From contig CACBXQ010000001.1 of assembly GCA_902543245.1 (NCBI GenBank), positions 62,001-126,000 on the forward strand: 64,000 nucleotides of DNA, in the 5' to 3' direction. The notes under the pieces are model-generated. The model did no database searches, had not been told where the DNA came from, and saw nothing but the letters and a program-made list of their open reading frames with translations. This DNA comes from an uncultured Pelagibacteraceae bacterium. GTDB taxonomy: Bacteria > Pseudomonadota > Alphaproteobacteria > Pelagibacterales > Pelagibacteraceae. The translations under genes and the position numbers were made by a program. Below, piece by piece: positions 8,864 to 19,352 of the stretch (position 1 is the first letter of the stretch; each line of letters begins with the position of its first letter).

Positions 8864-10274
8864 AGCGTTAGTTTGGATTCGTGATGATTTAAGAATTGAG
8901 TACAATAGTGCCCTATCATTTGCTACGAATAATTTTGAGCAAGTAACTGCTTTATATATATATGATAAAGAAAAATTTGATAATAAACGTGAGGCTCAAA
9001 AATGGTGGTTATCTAAATCGTTAGAAAGTTTTAAAAATGATTTATTTAAATTTAATATAAATCTTGAATTAGTACAAGATAAAGAATTGGATACATTGAC
9101 TAAAATAAAGTCAAAAGATGAAATATCTGTATATTGGAATAAAATATATGAACCAAGTGAGCTTAAAAAAGATGAATATCTTATTAAATATTTCCAAAAC
9201 AATAAAATTAATTTTCGTATCTTTAAAGGTAATAATCTTCTTGAATTTCAAAAGGTTGTAAAAAACGATGGTACTCCATTCAAAGTTTTTACACCATTTT
9301 GGAAAAACGCTGAGCAAAAATATCTAGATCAAGTACCTAGAAATGTTTCTAAAATAAGAAAACTAAATAAAGTATATAAACTTTTTAATAATCAGATTAA
9401 CATTAAACAAATATTACCCGAAAAAAAATGGCATAAAAAATTTGAAAATTATTGGAACCCATCAGAATCAGAGGCAAAGAAATATGTTATTGATATGATA
9501 AAAAATAAAATTCAGAGTTATGGTGTTAATAGAGATTATCCAGGTATAAATGGAACTTCAAAAATTTCACCTTTTTTAAGACATGGGCAAATCAATGTTG
9601 AAAATTTATGGAAAAGTTGTCAGAAAGTAAAAGTAAAATCAGATGGGTTTAGAAAATATATTAATGAATTAGGATGGAGGGAGTTTTCTCATTCACTTAT
9701 TAATAATTTTCCTGAAATGTTAAAGGGTAATCTAAGAAAGGAATTTGATAAATTTCCTTGGGTAAATAATAAAGTTTTTTTGTCAGCTTGGAAGGAAGGT
9801 CAGACTGGATATCCAATTGTTGATGCTGGAATGAGGGAGTTGTACGAAACCGGTTGGATGCATAATAGAATAAGAATGGTTGTTGGTTCCTTTCTGGTAA
9901 AACATTTAAGGATAAACTGGAAAGAAGGTGAAAAATATTTTAGGAATTGTTTGTTTGATTTTAATGAAGCTAACAATGTTGCTCAATGGCAGTGGGTAGC
10001 AGGTTGTGGAGCAGATGCAGCACCATATTTTAGAATATTTAATCCAATTTTGCAGGGAGAAAAATTTGATAAGGAAGGCTTATATGTAAAGAAATGGGTT
10101 CCTGAACTAAGCAAGGTGCCTAATAAATTCATTCATAAACCATGGGAAATGGAGCTTAAACATCAAGAAGCTATTAAGACTATAATTGGCAAAGATTATC
10201 CTAAACCTATTGTGATACACGAAAAAGCTAGAGCTTCAGCATTAGAAGCATTCCAAAGTCTAAAAAAAAAATAA
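8853..10274 (+). CDS. phrB: Cryptochrome/photolyase family protein, deoxyribodipyrimidine photolyase
   Basis: MTIKALVWIRDDLRIEYNSAL...; FAD-binding WREFSHSLI, GQTGYPIVDAGMRELYETGWMHNRIRMVVGSFLVKHL, NNVAQWQWVAGCGADAAPYFRIFNP. Confidence 0.95.
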   Translation: MTIKALVWIRDDLRIEYNSALSFATNNFEQVTALYIYDKEKFDNKREAQKWWLSKSLESFKNDLFKFNINLELVQDKELDTLTKIKSKDEISVYWNKIYEPSELKKDEYLIKYFQNNKINFRIFKGNNLLEFQKVVKNDGTPFKVFTPFWKNAEQKYLDQVPRNVSKIRKLNKVYKLFNNQINIKQILPEKKWHKKFENYWNPSESEAKKYVIDMIKNKIQSYGVNRDYPGINGTSKISPFLRHGQINVENLWKSCQKVKVKSDGFRKYINELGWREFSHSLINNFPEMLKGNLRKEFDKFPWVNNKVFLSAWKEGQTGYPIVDAGMRELYETGWMHNRIRMVVGSFLVKHLRINWKEGEKYFRNCLFDFNEANNVAQWQWVAGCGADAAPYFRIFNPILQGEKFDKEGLYVKKWVPELSKVPNKFIHKPWEMELKHQEAIKTIIGKDYPKPIVIHEKARASALEAFQSLKKK

Positions 10275-10314
10275 AAACATCTTTCTCTTAAAAATAGTGA
10301 TTTTTTTAATTTTT

Positions 10315-10737
10315 TTAAATTTCACCAATAAAATGGTGAATAATTGTTCTATTTTGTGGTTCTAAACGATGTTCGAATAAATACAAACCCTGCCAAGTTC
10401 CAAGCAATAATTCACTGTCTTTAATGCTCAAAGAGATTTGATTGTTAGTTAGTGAAGATTTTATGTGGGCTGGCATATCATCTTTCCCTTCTGTTGTATG
10501 AATATAAAGATTATTATTCATAGGAACTAATTTATCAAAATATTTAATTAAATCAGTCTGCACATCTGGATCTGCATTTTCCTGAACCAACAAAGATGCA
10601 CTTGTATGCTGAACCGTTAAATTTAATATACCTTTTTTAAAATTATTTTTTTTTATCCAATTAATAGTTTCATCTGTAAATTCATATAATTTTTGACCAT
10701 TAGTTTTAATTTTAAAATTATAAAACTCTTGTTTCAT
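10315..10737 (-). CDS. YjbQ family protein (UPF0047)
   Basis: LTVQHTSASLLVQENADPDVQTDL; HTTEGKDDMPAHIKSSL; LGTWQGLYLFEHR. Confidence 0.9.
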   Translation of the reverse strand: MKQEFYNFKIKTNGQKLYEFTDETINWIKKNNFKKGILNLTVQHTSASLLVQENADPDVQTDLIKYFDKLVPMNNNLYIHTTEGKDDMPAHIKSSLTNNQISLSIKDSELLLGTWQGLYLFEHRLEPQNRTIIHHFIGEI

Positions 10738-11165
10738 TTAATTTTAGTTTTAAAATCTATGCCATAATTAGATCTAGGACCCTTTCGCAAACCATACGGT
10801 CCTGAAATAAATATTGTCATTGGTTTTGTTCCTTTTTTCAAATCAACTCTATGAAAATTGTTTGCTGATCTAAATCCTATGTAACCAGGTGGTCTCCAAT
10901 ATTTACCCGATTTTAATGTTTCCCAATAACCTCCTCTTAAAATAATTGTTATATATGGAAACAAATGATTGTGAACGCCATCACCATGATCATCATCTAA
11001 CATCTCATGAATTAAAATATTAAAAGGAAACCACTTTGGCCTATGTCTGAATAAAACATAATATCTATTCATCCAGGGTTTGGCTTTATTATATTCTGGG
11101 TGAGATGGGCCCCTATCTAATACAACCTTCTTTCTACCAAAATACTCAAGAAATTTTAATATCAT
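10734..11165 (-). CDS. Cupin-like hypothetical protein
   Basis: HNHLFPYITIILRGGYWE and HRVDLKKG resemble cupin metal-site strands. Confidence 0.55.
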   Translation of the reverse strand: MILKFLEYFGRKKVVLDRGPSHPEYNKAKPWMNRYYVLFRHRPKWFPFNILIHEMLDDDHGDGVHNHLFPYITIILRGGYWETLKSGKYWRPPGYIGFRSANNFHRVDLKKGTKPMTIFISGPYGLRKGPRSNYGIDFKTKIK

Positions 11166-12472
11166 TAATTAAATTTAATTATACTATTAGATTTCAAAAT
11201 ATATAAATTATTAACTGATACATATGGTCTTAAAATTTTACCACCAGCAATTTTAATTACAGAATTTGATTTACCAGACATGGTATTTATTTTGATCAAA
11301 TATCCTTTATTTGTAGAAAGATAAATATCATTTACGCCAACTATAAATCCAGTTGGTTTTAAATTTTTTAATTTTTTCTTTTTTACTAAATCAAAAATAT
11401 AAGTACTTCTGATCACTTTCCCAGTACTCAATTCTAACATAACAAGAAAACCATCTGAAGTGACTGTAAATATCAAATTGTCAATAATTGTGGGTCTTAT
11501 ACTCGAATTTATACTTGTCTTCCAATTAACAAATCCATTTTCTTGACTGATTGAAAAAAACTCATTTCTATTGTTGGATAAGAATATTTGCCCATTATTC
11601 AAAACAATATCAGAAGTTTCTAATAAAAAAGAATCTTCATAAACACTGCTTTTTTGTGTTGGGGTTTGCCATAAAATTTCTCCAGTATTAATATCTACAG
11701 AAGTAATATCACCTATATAATTATTAAAAAAAATTTTATCATTTGATAAAGCAATAGATAATTTTTTCTTAGATTTTATAAAAGAATTTTCAGTTTGAAT
11801 ATTCCATAACTCATCGCCTGAATTTATATCAAAGCACCTTAAAATATTCTGATAATCAACAATATAAAATTTATCATTTAGAATTTTTATTTGAGAATTA
11901 ATTGGTGAAGAATTTCTTCTTTCCCATATTAAATTTCCAGAAATTACATCTATTGCGTAATATTTAGCTAAATTATCTGCTACAATTAAAATATCATCTC
12001 TCAAAGACATTGATAATATTGGGCCTAATTTTTTTTCTGATTTAGTGTAAAAATTTTTTTTCCAATCCAATTTAGATTTGTCATTAAATTTTAATAAATT
12101 CCCTTTATTATCAAAAAAAATAACACTTTCATTATGAACTATTATCTCGCTTTCAGCTTTATCAAAATTTTTAATATCTGAAAATTTATATTTACTTAAG
12201 CTTTTTAAGTTTCCATTATAATTTAAACGTCCATTATTATTATTCAAATTATTTGCAAAACTCTTATTTAACGATTTTGAGGTAATCTTAATTTTAAGAT
12301 CTGAATTTATTTCTTTAATTAATTTTTCTTCGTCCTTAAAAATTATTTTTATATTTTGATTTTCTATTATTGATTTTTCATTTTTCCATAAACCGGTTTT
12401 ATTGTCAAAAGAACAATTATATAAAAATAAGAATAAAATTACTAATATGAAATTATTTTTCACTAAACTCAT
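11165..12472 (-). CDS. bamB: PQQ-like beta-propeller repeat protein (BamB-like)
   Basis: Lipobox-like N-terminus (ILFLFLYNCSF), repeated propeller segments (DINSGDELWNIQT, DINTGEILWQTPT). Confidence 0.7.
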   Translation of the reverse strand: MSLVKNNFILVILFLFLYNCSFDNKTGLWKNEKSIIENQNIKIIFKDEEKLIKEINSDLKIKITSKSLNKSFANNLNNNNGRLNYNGNLKSLSKYKFSDIKNFDKAESEIIVHNESVIFFDNKGNLLKFNDKSKLDWKKNFYTKSEKKLGPILSMSLRDDILIVADNLAKYYAIDVISGNLIWERRNSSPINSQIKILNDKFYIVDYQNILRCFDINSGDELWNIQTENSFIKSKKKLSIALSNDKIFFNNYIGDITSVDINTGEILWQTPTQKSSVYEDSFLLETSDIVLNNGQIFLSNNRNEFFSISQENGFVNWKTSINSSIRPTIIDNLIFTVTSDGFLVMLELSTGKVIRSTYIFDLVKKKKLKNLKPTGFIVGVNDIYLSTNKGYLIKINTMSGKSNSVIKIAGGKILRPYVSVNNLYILKSNSIIKFN

Positions 12473-13100
12473 TCTGAATTCTTTTTTCTGCGAGTGCCTT
12501 AATTTTAATATTACTTTTGTCTAAAGTCAAAATTGTCTCATAAAATTCTTTAGCTTTTTGTTTTTCATTTTTTGAAAAAAAATACTCTCCTAAGAGAAAC
12601 AAACTATGAGATTTCCAAATACTTTTCGAATTGATTACTGGAGACAAAATATCAATTAACTCACTTTCATTTACAAAATCTGAGTTATATAAAGCTTTTT
12701 TATAGATGATTAAAAATTTAATTTCTTCCTCCAAGTCTAAGTTATTAATTATTTTGTCATAATTTTCGTTTATTAAATCAGTAGATTTAATCAATTCTTT
12801 ATCAATTAAAAAATAAAGAGCTAGTGGAGAGTATGTTGCATCCTCTTTTAAAATGATCAAATTTAATATTTGTTTTGCTTTGCTCTTATCTCCATTTTCA
12901 AAGGCTGCTGTTGCTTCATAATATTGATTTGATAATTTAATTTTATTTCTATCTTCTGCTTCCTTAAATATGAAAATTGCAAAAATTATTATTATAATAA
13001 TTAATATAGATATTAATATTTTTTTTTTATTTGATACTAAGTAATTTTTTATCTTTTCAGTTCTGGTATTTGAATTTATAATTGAAATTTCTTCATCCAT
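12453..13100 (-). CDS. Membrane-anchored TPR-like protein (YfgM-like)
   Basis: Single N-terminal TM (KKKILISILIIIIIIFAIFIF) plus helical repeats; immediately upstream of bamB-like gene. Confidence 0.6.
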   Translation of the reverse strand: MDEEISIINSNTRTEKIKNYLVSNKKKILISILIIIIIIFAIFIFKEAEDRNKIKLSNQYYEATAAFENGDKSKAKQILNLIILKEDATYSPLALYFLIDKELIKSTDLINENYDKIINNLDLEEEIKFLIIYKKALYNSDFVNESELIDILSPVINSKSIWKSHSLFLLGEYFFSKNEKQKAKEFYETILTLDKSNIKIKALAEKRIQNEFSEK

Positions 13101-13104
13101 AACA

Positions 13105-15759
13105 CTATATCATGTTTCTTAATACAAATTGTAAAATACCACCATTTTTATAATATTCTAATTCATTTTTAGTATCTATTCTGCATAACGTTTTAATTTT
13201 TTTTATTGTTGCATTAGCATATTTTATTTCTACTTCTATATCTGATGAAGGATCAAAGCCCTGTTCAATATTCATAACACTAAATAATTCTGAACCAATG
13301 AGATTTAAGTTTGTTCTATTCATATCTTCCTTAAATTGTAAAGGAAGTATTCCCATACCAATTAAGTTGGATCTGTGAATTCTTTCAAAACTTTCTGCTA
13401 GCACCATTTTTATACCAAGCAATTTAGTGCCTTTTGCGGCCCAATCTCTTGACGAACCGGTTCCATATTCTTTTCCACCAATAACTACTAAATCTGTACC
13501 TCTTTTCTTGTATTCAACTACTGCATCATAGATTGGCATAACTTTTTCCTCAGGGTATAATTTAGTAAACCCTCCTTCTGTATCTTTCGCCATCTCATTT
13601 TTAATTCTAATATTTGCAAATGTGCCTCTCATCATTACTTCATGATTTCCTCTCCTAGAACCGTATGAATTAAAATCTTTTTGTTGAATTTGATGTTTCA
13701 TAAAATATTCACCTGTTGGACTTTCCTTCTGTATGGATCCAGCAGGTGAAATATGATCAGTTGTAATCATATCCCCTAATATTAATAATGGTCTTGCATC
13801 TTCAATTTTTTTAAATCCTTCTGGTTTATCTGATAAATTATCAAAAAAAGGTGGTTTTTTAACATAAGTAGATCCTTCGTCCCAATTATAAATGCTGCTT
13901 TTTTCTGTTTTTATATTTTGCCATTGTTTTGGTCCTTCCGAAATATTCGAATATCTATTTATAAACATTTTTGGAGTAAGAGACTTATTTAGTACCTCCT
14001 CAATTTCTTTATTAGATGGCCAAATATCTTTAAGGAAAATATTTTTATCAAAAGAATCTTTATATAAGTCAAAGCCCATATGACCTGCAAGAGCATAAGC
14101 GACAACTAAAGGTGGAGATGCTAAATAATTTGCTTTAATTAAAGGTGATATTCTTCCCTCAAAATTTCTGTTTCCTGACAAAACAGAAACTGCAAATATG
14201 TCATTTTTTTTAACAGCTTCTGAAATATTTTCTGGCAAAGGACCAGAGTTTCCAATGCATGTAGTACAACCATATCCAACTAAATTAAAACCTAATTTAT
14301 CTAAATAAACATTTAATCCAGCTTTCTCTAAGTAATCAGTCACAACTTGAGAACCAGGTGCTAGAGATGTCTTTACCCATGGTTTGACATCTAGACCTAA
14401 TTCTACTGCTTTTTTTGCAAGCAAACCTGCTCCTATCAGAACATTAGGATTTGATGTATTTGTACAAGATGTTATTGCTGCAATTAAAATTGATCCATCA
14501 TTAATTTCATATTTTTCATTATTTACTTTTGAAATATTATATTTTTCTCTACCTGTTAATTTTTTGTGTACCTCTTTAAAATTATTTGATGCTTCAGTTA
14601 AAATAACTTTATCTTGAGGTCTTTTTGGTCCTGAAATAGTTGGTGCAATAGTTGACATATCTAATGAAAGTGTATCAGAAAAACAAATATCATTAGAGCT
14701 CCACAAACCTTGCTCTTTTGCATACATCTCTACTATATTAACTTCATTTTCAGTCCTTCCTGAAAACTTTAAATACTTTAATGTTTCTTCATCAATGGGA
14801 AAAAAACCACAAGTAGCTCCATACTCTGGAGCCATATTCGCAATAGTTGCTCTATCAGCTAATGTTAAATTTTTTAAACCATCTCCATAAAACTCTACAA
14901 ATTTACCAACAACTCCTTTATCTCTCAACATTTTTACTACAGTTAATACTAGATCAGTAGCAGTAGTTCCCTCTGGCATTTTGTTTTTTACCTCAAATCC
15001 AATTACTTCGGGTATTAACATTGATATAGGTTGTCCAAGCATACCTGCTTCAGCCTCTATTCCTCCAACACCCCAACCCAGTACAGATAACCCATTCACC
15101 ATCGTAGTATGACTATCTGTACCAACTAAAGTGTCAGGAAATAAATAATCTTTATTTTCAAATTTTTCAGACCATACCACTTTTGATAAATACTCTAAGT
15201 TAACTTGATGACAAATACCAGTTCCTGGCGGAACAATTCTAAAATTATTAAATGCTTCTTGCCCCCATTTTAAAAACGAATATCTTTCGCCATTTCTCTT
15301 AAATTCTATGTCAACATTTTCATCCAAGGATTTTTTATTTGCATAATTATCAACTTGAACTGAGTGATCAATTACTAAATCAACTTGAGAAAGTGGATTT
15401 ATTTTTTCTGGATTTTTATTCTTTTCTTTAACAGCCTCTCTCATTGCTGCTAAATCAGCAACAGCAGGAATGCCTGTATAATCTTGCAGAAGAACTCTAG
15501 CAGGCCTGTAAGCAATTTCAGTATCAGATTTTTTTTCTTTAAGCCAATTCTTAATATCCTCTATTTGTTTTTTTGAGACAGTAACATCGTCTTCATATCT
15601 TAATAAATTTTCTAATAAAACCTTAATTGATTTAGGAAGTTTTGATATTCCTGTTAAGCCATTTTTTTCTGCTTCTATTAATGAGTAATAATAATAATCC
15701 TTACCATTAATATTTATTTTTTTTAGTGAATTAAAAGAATTTTTATGTCCAGGTTTCAT
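13105..15759 (-). CDS. acnA: Aconitate hydratase
   Basis: VGTDSHTTMVNGL, TSCTNTSNPNVLIGAGLLAKKAVE, GYGCTTCIGNSGPLP, GKEYGTGSSRDWAAKGT. Confidence 0.97.
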   Translation of the reverse strand: MKPGHKNSFNSLKKININGKDYYYYSLIEAEKNGLTGISKLPKSIKVLLENLLRYEDDVTVSKKQIEDIKNWLKEKKSDTEIAYRPARVLLQDYTGIPAVADLAAMREAVKEKNKNPEKINPLSQVDLVIDHSVQVDNYANKKSLDENVDIEFKRNGERYSFLKWGQEAFNNFRIVPPGTGICHQVNLEYLSKVVWSEKFENKDYLFPDTLVGTDSHTTMVNGLSVLGWGVGGIEAEAGMLGQPISMLIPEVIGFEVKNKMPEGTTATDLVLTVVKMLRDKGVVGKFVEFYGDGLKNLTLADRATIANMAPEYGATCGFFPIDEETLKYLKFSGRTENEVNIVEMYAKEQGLWSSNDICFSDTLSLDMSTIAPTISGPKRPQDKVILTEASNNFKEVHKKLTGREKYNISKVNNEKYEINDGSILIAAITSCTNTSNPNVLIGAGLLAKKAVELGLDVKPWVKTSLAPGSQVVTDYLEKAGLNVYLDKLGFNLVGYGCTTCIGNSGPLPENISEAVKKNDIFAVSVLSGNRNFEGRISPLIKANYLASPPLVVAYALAGHMGFDLYKDSFDKNIFLKDIWPSNKEIEEVLNKSLTPKMFINRYSNISEGPKQWQNIKTEKSSIYNWDEGSTYVKKPPFFDNLSDKPEGFKKIEDARPLLILGDMITTDHISPAGSIQKESPTGEYFMKHQIQQKDFNSYGSRRGNHEVMMRGTFANIRIKNEMAKDTEGGFTKLYPEEKVMPIYDAVVEYKKRGTDLVVIGGKEYGTGSSRDWAAKGTKLLGIKMVLAESFERIHRSNLIGMGILPLQFKEDMNRTNLNLIGSELFSVMNIEQGFDPSSDIEVEIKYANATIKKIKTLCRIDTKNELEYYKNGGILQFVLRNMI

Positions 15760-15762
15760 TTT

Positions 15763-16353
15763 TTAGTAATAAAAAGTTGCAATACAAGATATTAAGAGCA
15801 ATGACATAACATAATTGAACAACTTAATAAATTTCTCATTTGTCGCGAATTTCCTTAAAAATTTACCTACTAACGTCCAAAAAGTTATACTAATTAAAGC
15901 GCACAAAAACGAAATACTAATTACCCAAAATGAATAATTTAAAAAATTATCTCCACTTTCAACATAAGTTGATACTAAAATAATACCAACGATTACACCT
16001 TTTGGATTAAAAAATTGAAATAAAAAAGTATCAATAAACTTAACAGGGTTTTCTTTTCTCTTTTCATCTGATTTTAATGCAAATGCTATTTTATAAGCCA
16101 AGTAAATTAAAAATACACTTCCTGTAATTTTAAGAATTTCTTGAATAATAGGATAAATTTTAAATATATTTATCAACCCAAAATTAACTACACATACCAT
16201 TGTAGTGAACCCAATAATTACTCCAAGCATATGGGGAAAGGTTTTAATTATTCCAAAATTAAAACTTGAATATGATGCAACTATATTATTTGGACCAGGA
16301 GAGCAGCTTGTGCCAAGCATAAAAAGAAATAAAGATAATATTTCAGGGTGCAT
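15763..16353 (-). CDS. LysE family translocator
   Basis: LGTSCSPGPNNIVASYSSFNFG; polytopic; QFFNPKGVIVGIILVSTYV. Confidence 0.85.
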   Translation of the reverse strand: MHPEILSLFLFMLGTSCSPGPNNIVASYSSFNFGIIKTFPHMLGVIIGFTTMVCVVNFGLINIFKIYPIIQEILKITGSVFLIYLAYKIAFALKSDEKRKENPVKFIDTFLFQFFNPKGVIVGIILVSTYVESGDNFLNYSFWVISISFLCALISITFWTLVGKFLRKFATNEKFIKLFNYVMSLLLISCIATFYY

Positions 16354-16359
16354 TTAAAA

Positions 16360-16701
16360 TTATGCTATTTTAAGACCATTCTTAGTTTTTTGTGAAGGAT
16401 TTAATAAAACCACTTTTCCATCTTCTTCTATAGCTCCTAAAATAAGAACTTGAGATTTTATTCCTGCAATATTTTTTTCTGGAAAATTGCAAACTCCTAT
16501 AACCTGTTTTCCTATTAAATTTTCCTGATTGTAATAATGGGTGATTTGTGCTGATGATTTTCTGACTCCTATCTCTTCTCCAAAATCAACTTCTAAAACC
16601 AGAGATGGTTTTCTGGCTTTTTCATTTTTATTTATAGATAATATGGTTCCTATCCTTATATCTATTTTGTCAAAATCATTATAGGTTATTTCTTCTTTCA
16701 T
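16360..16701 (-). CDS. csaA: tRNA-binding domain protein (CsaA-like)
   Basis: FDKIDIRIGTILSINKNEKARKPSLVLEVDFGEEIGVRKSSAQIT; VIGVCNFPEKNIAGIKSQVLILGA. Confidence 0.9.
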   Translation of the reverse strand: MKEEITYNDFDKIDIRIGTILSINKNEKARKPSLVLEVDFGEEIGVRKSSAQITHYYNQENLIGKQVIGVCNFPEKNIAGIKSQVLILGAIEEDGKVVLLNPSQKTKNGLKIA

Positions 16702-16726
16702 AAATTTAATATATAATAATATTTAA

Positions 16727-17902
16727 ATGAGTACAGAAATTATTAATAAAGTTTATCCAGAAACTATTAAAATTTTATCAGACTTAATTGGTTTTAAAAC
16801 AATTTCAGGAGAGGATAATAATGAGTTAATAAATTACTGTGATGATAAACTCAAAAAAATTGGTGCTGTATCTTTTAAAACTTCCGATGATAAAAAAAAG
16901 AGAACTAATCTTTTTGCTTCATTAAAATCAAAAAATGGATCAAATAAAAAAAGTATAATATTTTCAGGACATACAGATGTAGTTCCAGTATCTAAAAATT
17001 GGAAAACTGATCCATTTGTTGCAACCTTAATAGATGATAAAATTTACGGTAGAGGTTCATGTGATATGAAAGGATTTATCGCATGTACTTTAGCAATGGC
17101 GCCTATTCTATCTAACATGAAACTGGATAGAGATATTCATTTTTCCTATACTTTTGATGAAGAAACAGCCTGTCAAGGTGCACCTTTATTAATTGAAGAA
17201 CTAAAAAAAAGAAACTTTAATAATTCATTATGTATAGTTGGTGAGCCAACTAACATGAAGATTATCGATGCACATAAAGGATGTTATGAGTACACAACAT
17301 ACTTTGAAGGCTTGGCAGGACATGGTTCCTCTCCAGATAAAGGAGTAAATGCAGTAGAATTTGCCACGAAATATATAAATAAATTACTTCATTTAAGAGA
17401 AATTCTAAAAGAAAAATCTCCTAAGAACTCAATTTTTGATCCTCCATATACGACATTACAAATTGGAGGTATTTCTGGTGGTATTGCAAGAAATGTTATT
17501 GCAGATAAATGTAAAGTTGATTGGGAGTTAAGACCTATAGTAAAATCTGATGGTGTTTTTGTTAATAATGAAATGGACAAATTTGTTAATGAAGAATTGC
17601 TTCCTGAAATGAAAAAAATACACCCAAATTCTAAAATTGAAAAAGAAGTAATTGGTGAAATTATTGGCTTTGAAAGAGAAAGTGATTCTGAGGCTTGCGA
17701 ACTTGTTGCAAAAATTACAGGTGACAATTCAAGAGACTCGGTATCTTTTGGAACTGAAGCAGGTTTATTTCAAGAAATTGGTATTAGCACTGTAGTTTGT
17801 GGACCAGGATCAATAGAACAAGCTCACAAAGTAAACGAATATGTTTCTGTAGAACAAATAAAAAAGTGTTTAGGCTTTATTAATGAGATTAGGAATTATT
17901 AA
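16727..17902 (+). CDS. argE: M20 family deacetylase, acetylornithine deacetylase-like
   Basis: SGHTDVVPV, GRGSCDMKGFIA, EETACQGA, GTEAGLFQEIGISTVVCGPGSIEQAHKVNEYVS. Confidence 0.85.
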   Translation: MSTEIINKVYPETIKILSDLIGFKTISGEDNNELINYCDDKLKKIGAVSFKTSDDKKKRTNLFASLKSKNGSNKKSIIFSGHTDVVPVSKNWKTDPFVATLIDDKIYGRGSCDMKGFIACTLAMAPILSNMKLDRDIHFSYTFDEETACQGAPLLIEELKKRNFNNSLCIVGEPTNMKIIDAHKGCYEYTTYFEGLAGHGSSPDKGVNAVEFATKYINKLLHLREILKEKSPKNSIFDPPYTTLQIGGISGGIARNVIADKCKVDWELRPIVKSDGVFVNNEMDKFVNEELLPEMKKIHPNSKIEKEVIGEIIGFERESDSEACELVAKITGDNSRDSVSFGTEAGLFQEIGISTVVCGPGSIEQAHKVNEYVSVEQIKKCLGFINEIRNY

Positions 17903-19332
17903 TTCCAGCCACCTACTGATTTAACTTCTAAAAACTCAAGAAGTCCTTCTTTTCCTGCTTCTCTTCCAATTCCAGAATGCTTAAATCCTCCAAAAGGAGC
18001 ATCAACTGCAATGCCTGCTCCATTTACATCAACCATTCCAGATCTTAGCTTTCTTGCAACCCTTTGAACCTTTTCAGTATCTTGGGTTTGGATATAATTG
18101 GTAAGGCCATACTCTGTATCGTTAGCAATATTAATTGCCTCTTCTTCTGACTCAAATGGTATAACTGATAATACAGGTCCAAATATTTCTGTTTTTGCTA
18201 TCTCCATATTGTTATTTACATCAGCAAACACAGTTGGCTTAACATAATAACCATTATCAAATCCATTTGGCTTTCCTGGTCCACCAGAAATTAATTTAGC
18301 ACCTTCATCGATTCCTTTTTTTATTAATGTTTGAATTTTATTATATTGTATCTCTGAAATTACAGGGCCAATATGATCTCCTTCTTTGTTTGGATCATCA
18401 ACCTTAAACTCATCTGCATATTTTTTCAGTCTCTCAACAGCTTCTTCATACATTGATTTTTCAATTAACATTCTAGTTGGAGCATTACAAGACTGACCTG
18501 AGTTTCTAAAGCATCTAAGAGCCCCTCTTTCTATAGCTTCCGAATCTGCATCTTTAAATATAATATTTGCTCCTTTTCCTCCAAGTTCTAAACTTACTCT
18601 TTTAAAATCTTTGGCAGCATTTTGAGAAATTAATGCTCCTGCTCTTGTCGAGCCTGTAAAAGAAATCATATTTACATCTGGATGACTTGTAAGAGCATCT
18701 CCTGTTGTTGCACCATCTCCATTTACAAGATTAAAAACTCCTTTTGGAAATTTTGCTTCATCGATCAGTTCAGCAATAATCATTGCTGATAGAGGAGCAA
18801 GTTCTGAAGGTTTTAAAATCATCGTACAACCAGCGGCTAATGCAGGGATTACTTTTAATGTAACTTGATTAATTGGCCAATTCCATGGAGTAATTAATGC
18901 ACAAACACCTTTAGGCTCATACAAAATTCTTTGATTTTTTGCGTGTTCACCAAGTGGTTTTTCGAACTCAAATTCTTTTAGGTACCTTATAAATGATTTT
19001 GTATGACTTGCTCCAGTACCTGTTTGTAGTTTTGATGCAAAATCTTTTGGAGCTCCCATTTCTTGAATAATTGCCTCAGTAATATCATTCCATCTTTTCT
19101 TATATAAAGTATAAAATGTTTCCAATAATGAAATACGTTCTTCTTTAGTCGAAAAGCCCCAAGTTTTAAAAGCCTCTTTTGCAGCTATTACTGCTGAATG
19201 AATATCTTCTTTTCCACCTAAAGAAATAATCGCACAGCTTTTTTCTGTAGCAGGATTAATAACTTGGATATCATTTTGCTTACTTGGAGAAACCCATTTA
19301 CCATTAATATAAAAATTTCTTTTTTCTAACAT
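17899..19332 (-). CDS. Aldehyde dehydrogenase family protein
   Basis: LITPWNWPINQVTLKVIPALAAGCTMILKPSE, FTGSTRAG, LELGGKGANI, NSGQSCNAPTRM; paralog of 31475..32905. Confidence 0.95.
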   Translation of the reverse strand: MLEKRNFYINGKWVSPSKQNDIQVINPATEKSCAIISLGGKEDIHSAVIAAKEAFKTWGFSTKEERISLLETFYTLYKKRWNDITEAIIQEMGAPKDFASKLQTGTGASHTKSFIRYLKEFEFEKPLGEHAKNQRILYEPKGVCALITPWNWPINQVTLKVIPALAAGCTMILKPSELAPLSAMIIAELIDEAKFPKGVFNLVNGDGATTGDALTSHPDVNMISFTGSTRAGALISQNAAKDFKRVSLELGGKGANIIFKDADSEAIERGALRCFRNSGQSCNAPTRMLIEKSMYEEAVERLKKYADEFKVDDPNKEGDHIGPVISEIQYNKIQTLIKKGIDEGAKLISGGPGKPNGFDNGYYVKPTVFADVNNNMEIAKTEIFGPVLSVIPFESEEEAINIANDTEYGLTNYIQTQDTEKVQRVARKLRSGMVDVNGAGIAVDAPFGGFKHSGIGREAGKEGLLEFLEVKSVGGWN

Positions 19333-19352
19333 TTTAGCAAATTATCCTTTCT

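Noticed and set aside
17389-17727. 112-aa minus-strand ORF opposite argE-like gene
   Set aside because: Antisense shadow; the plus-strand M20 motifs are clear.
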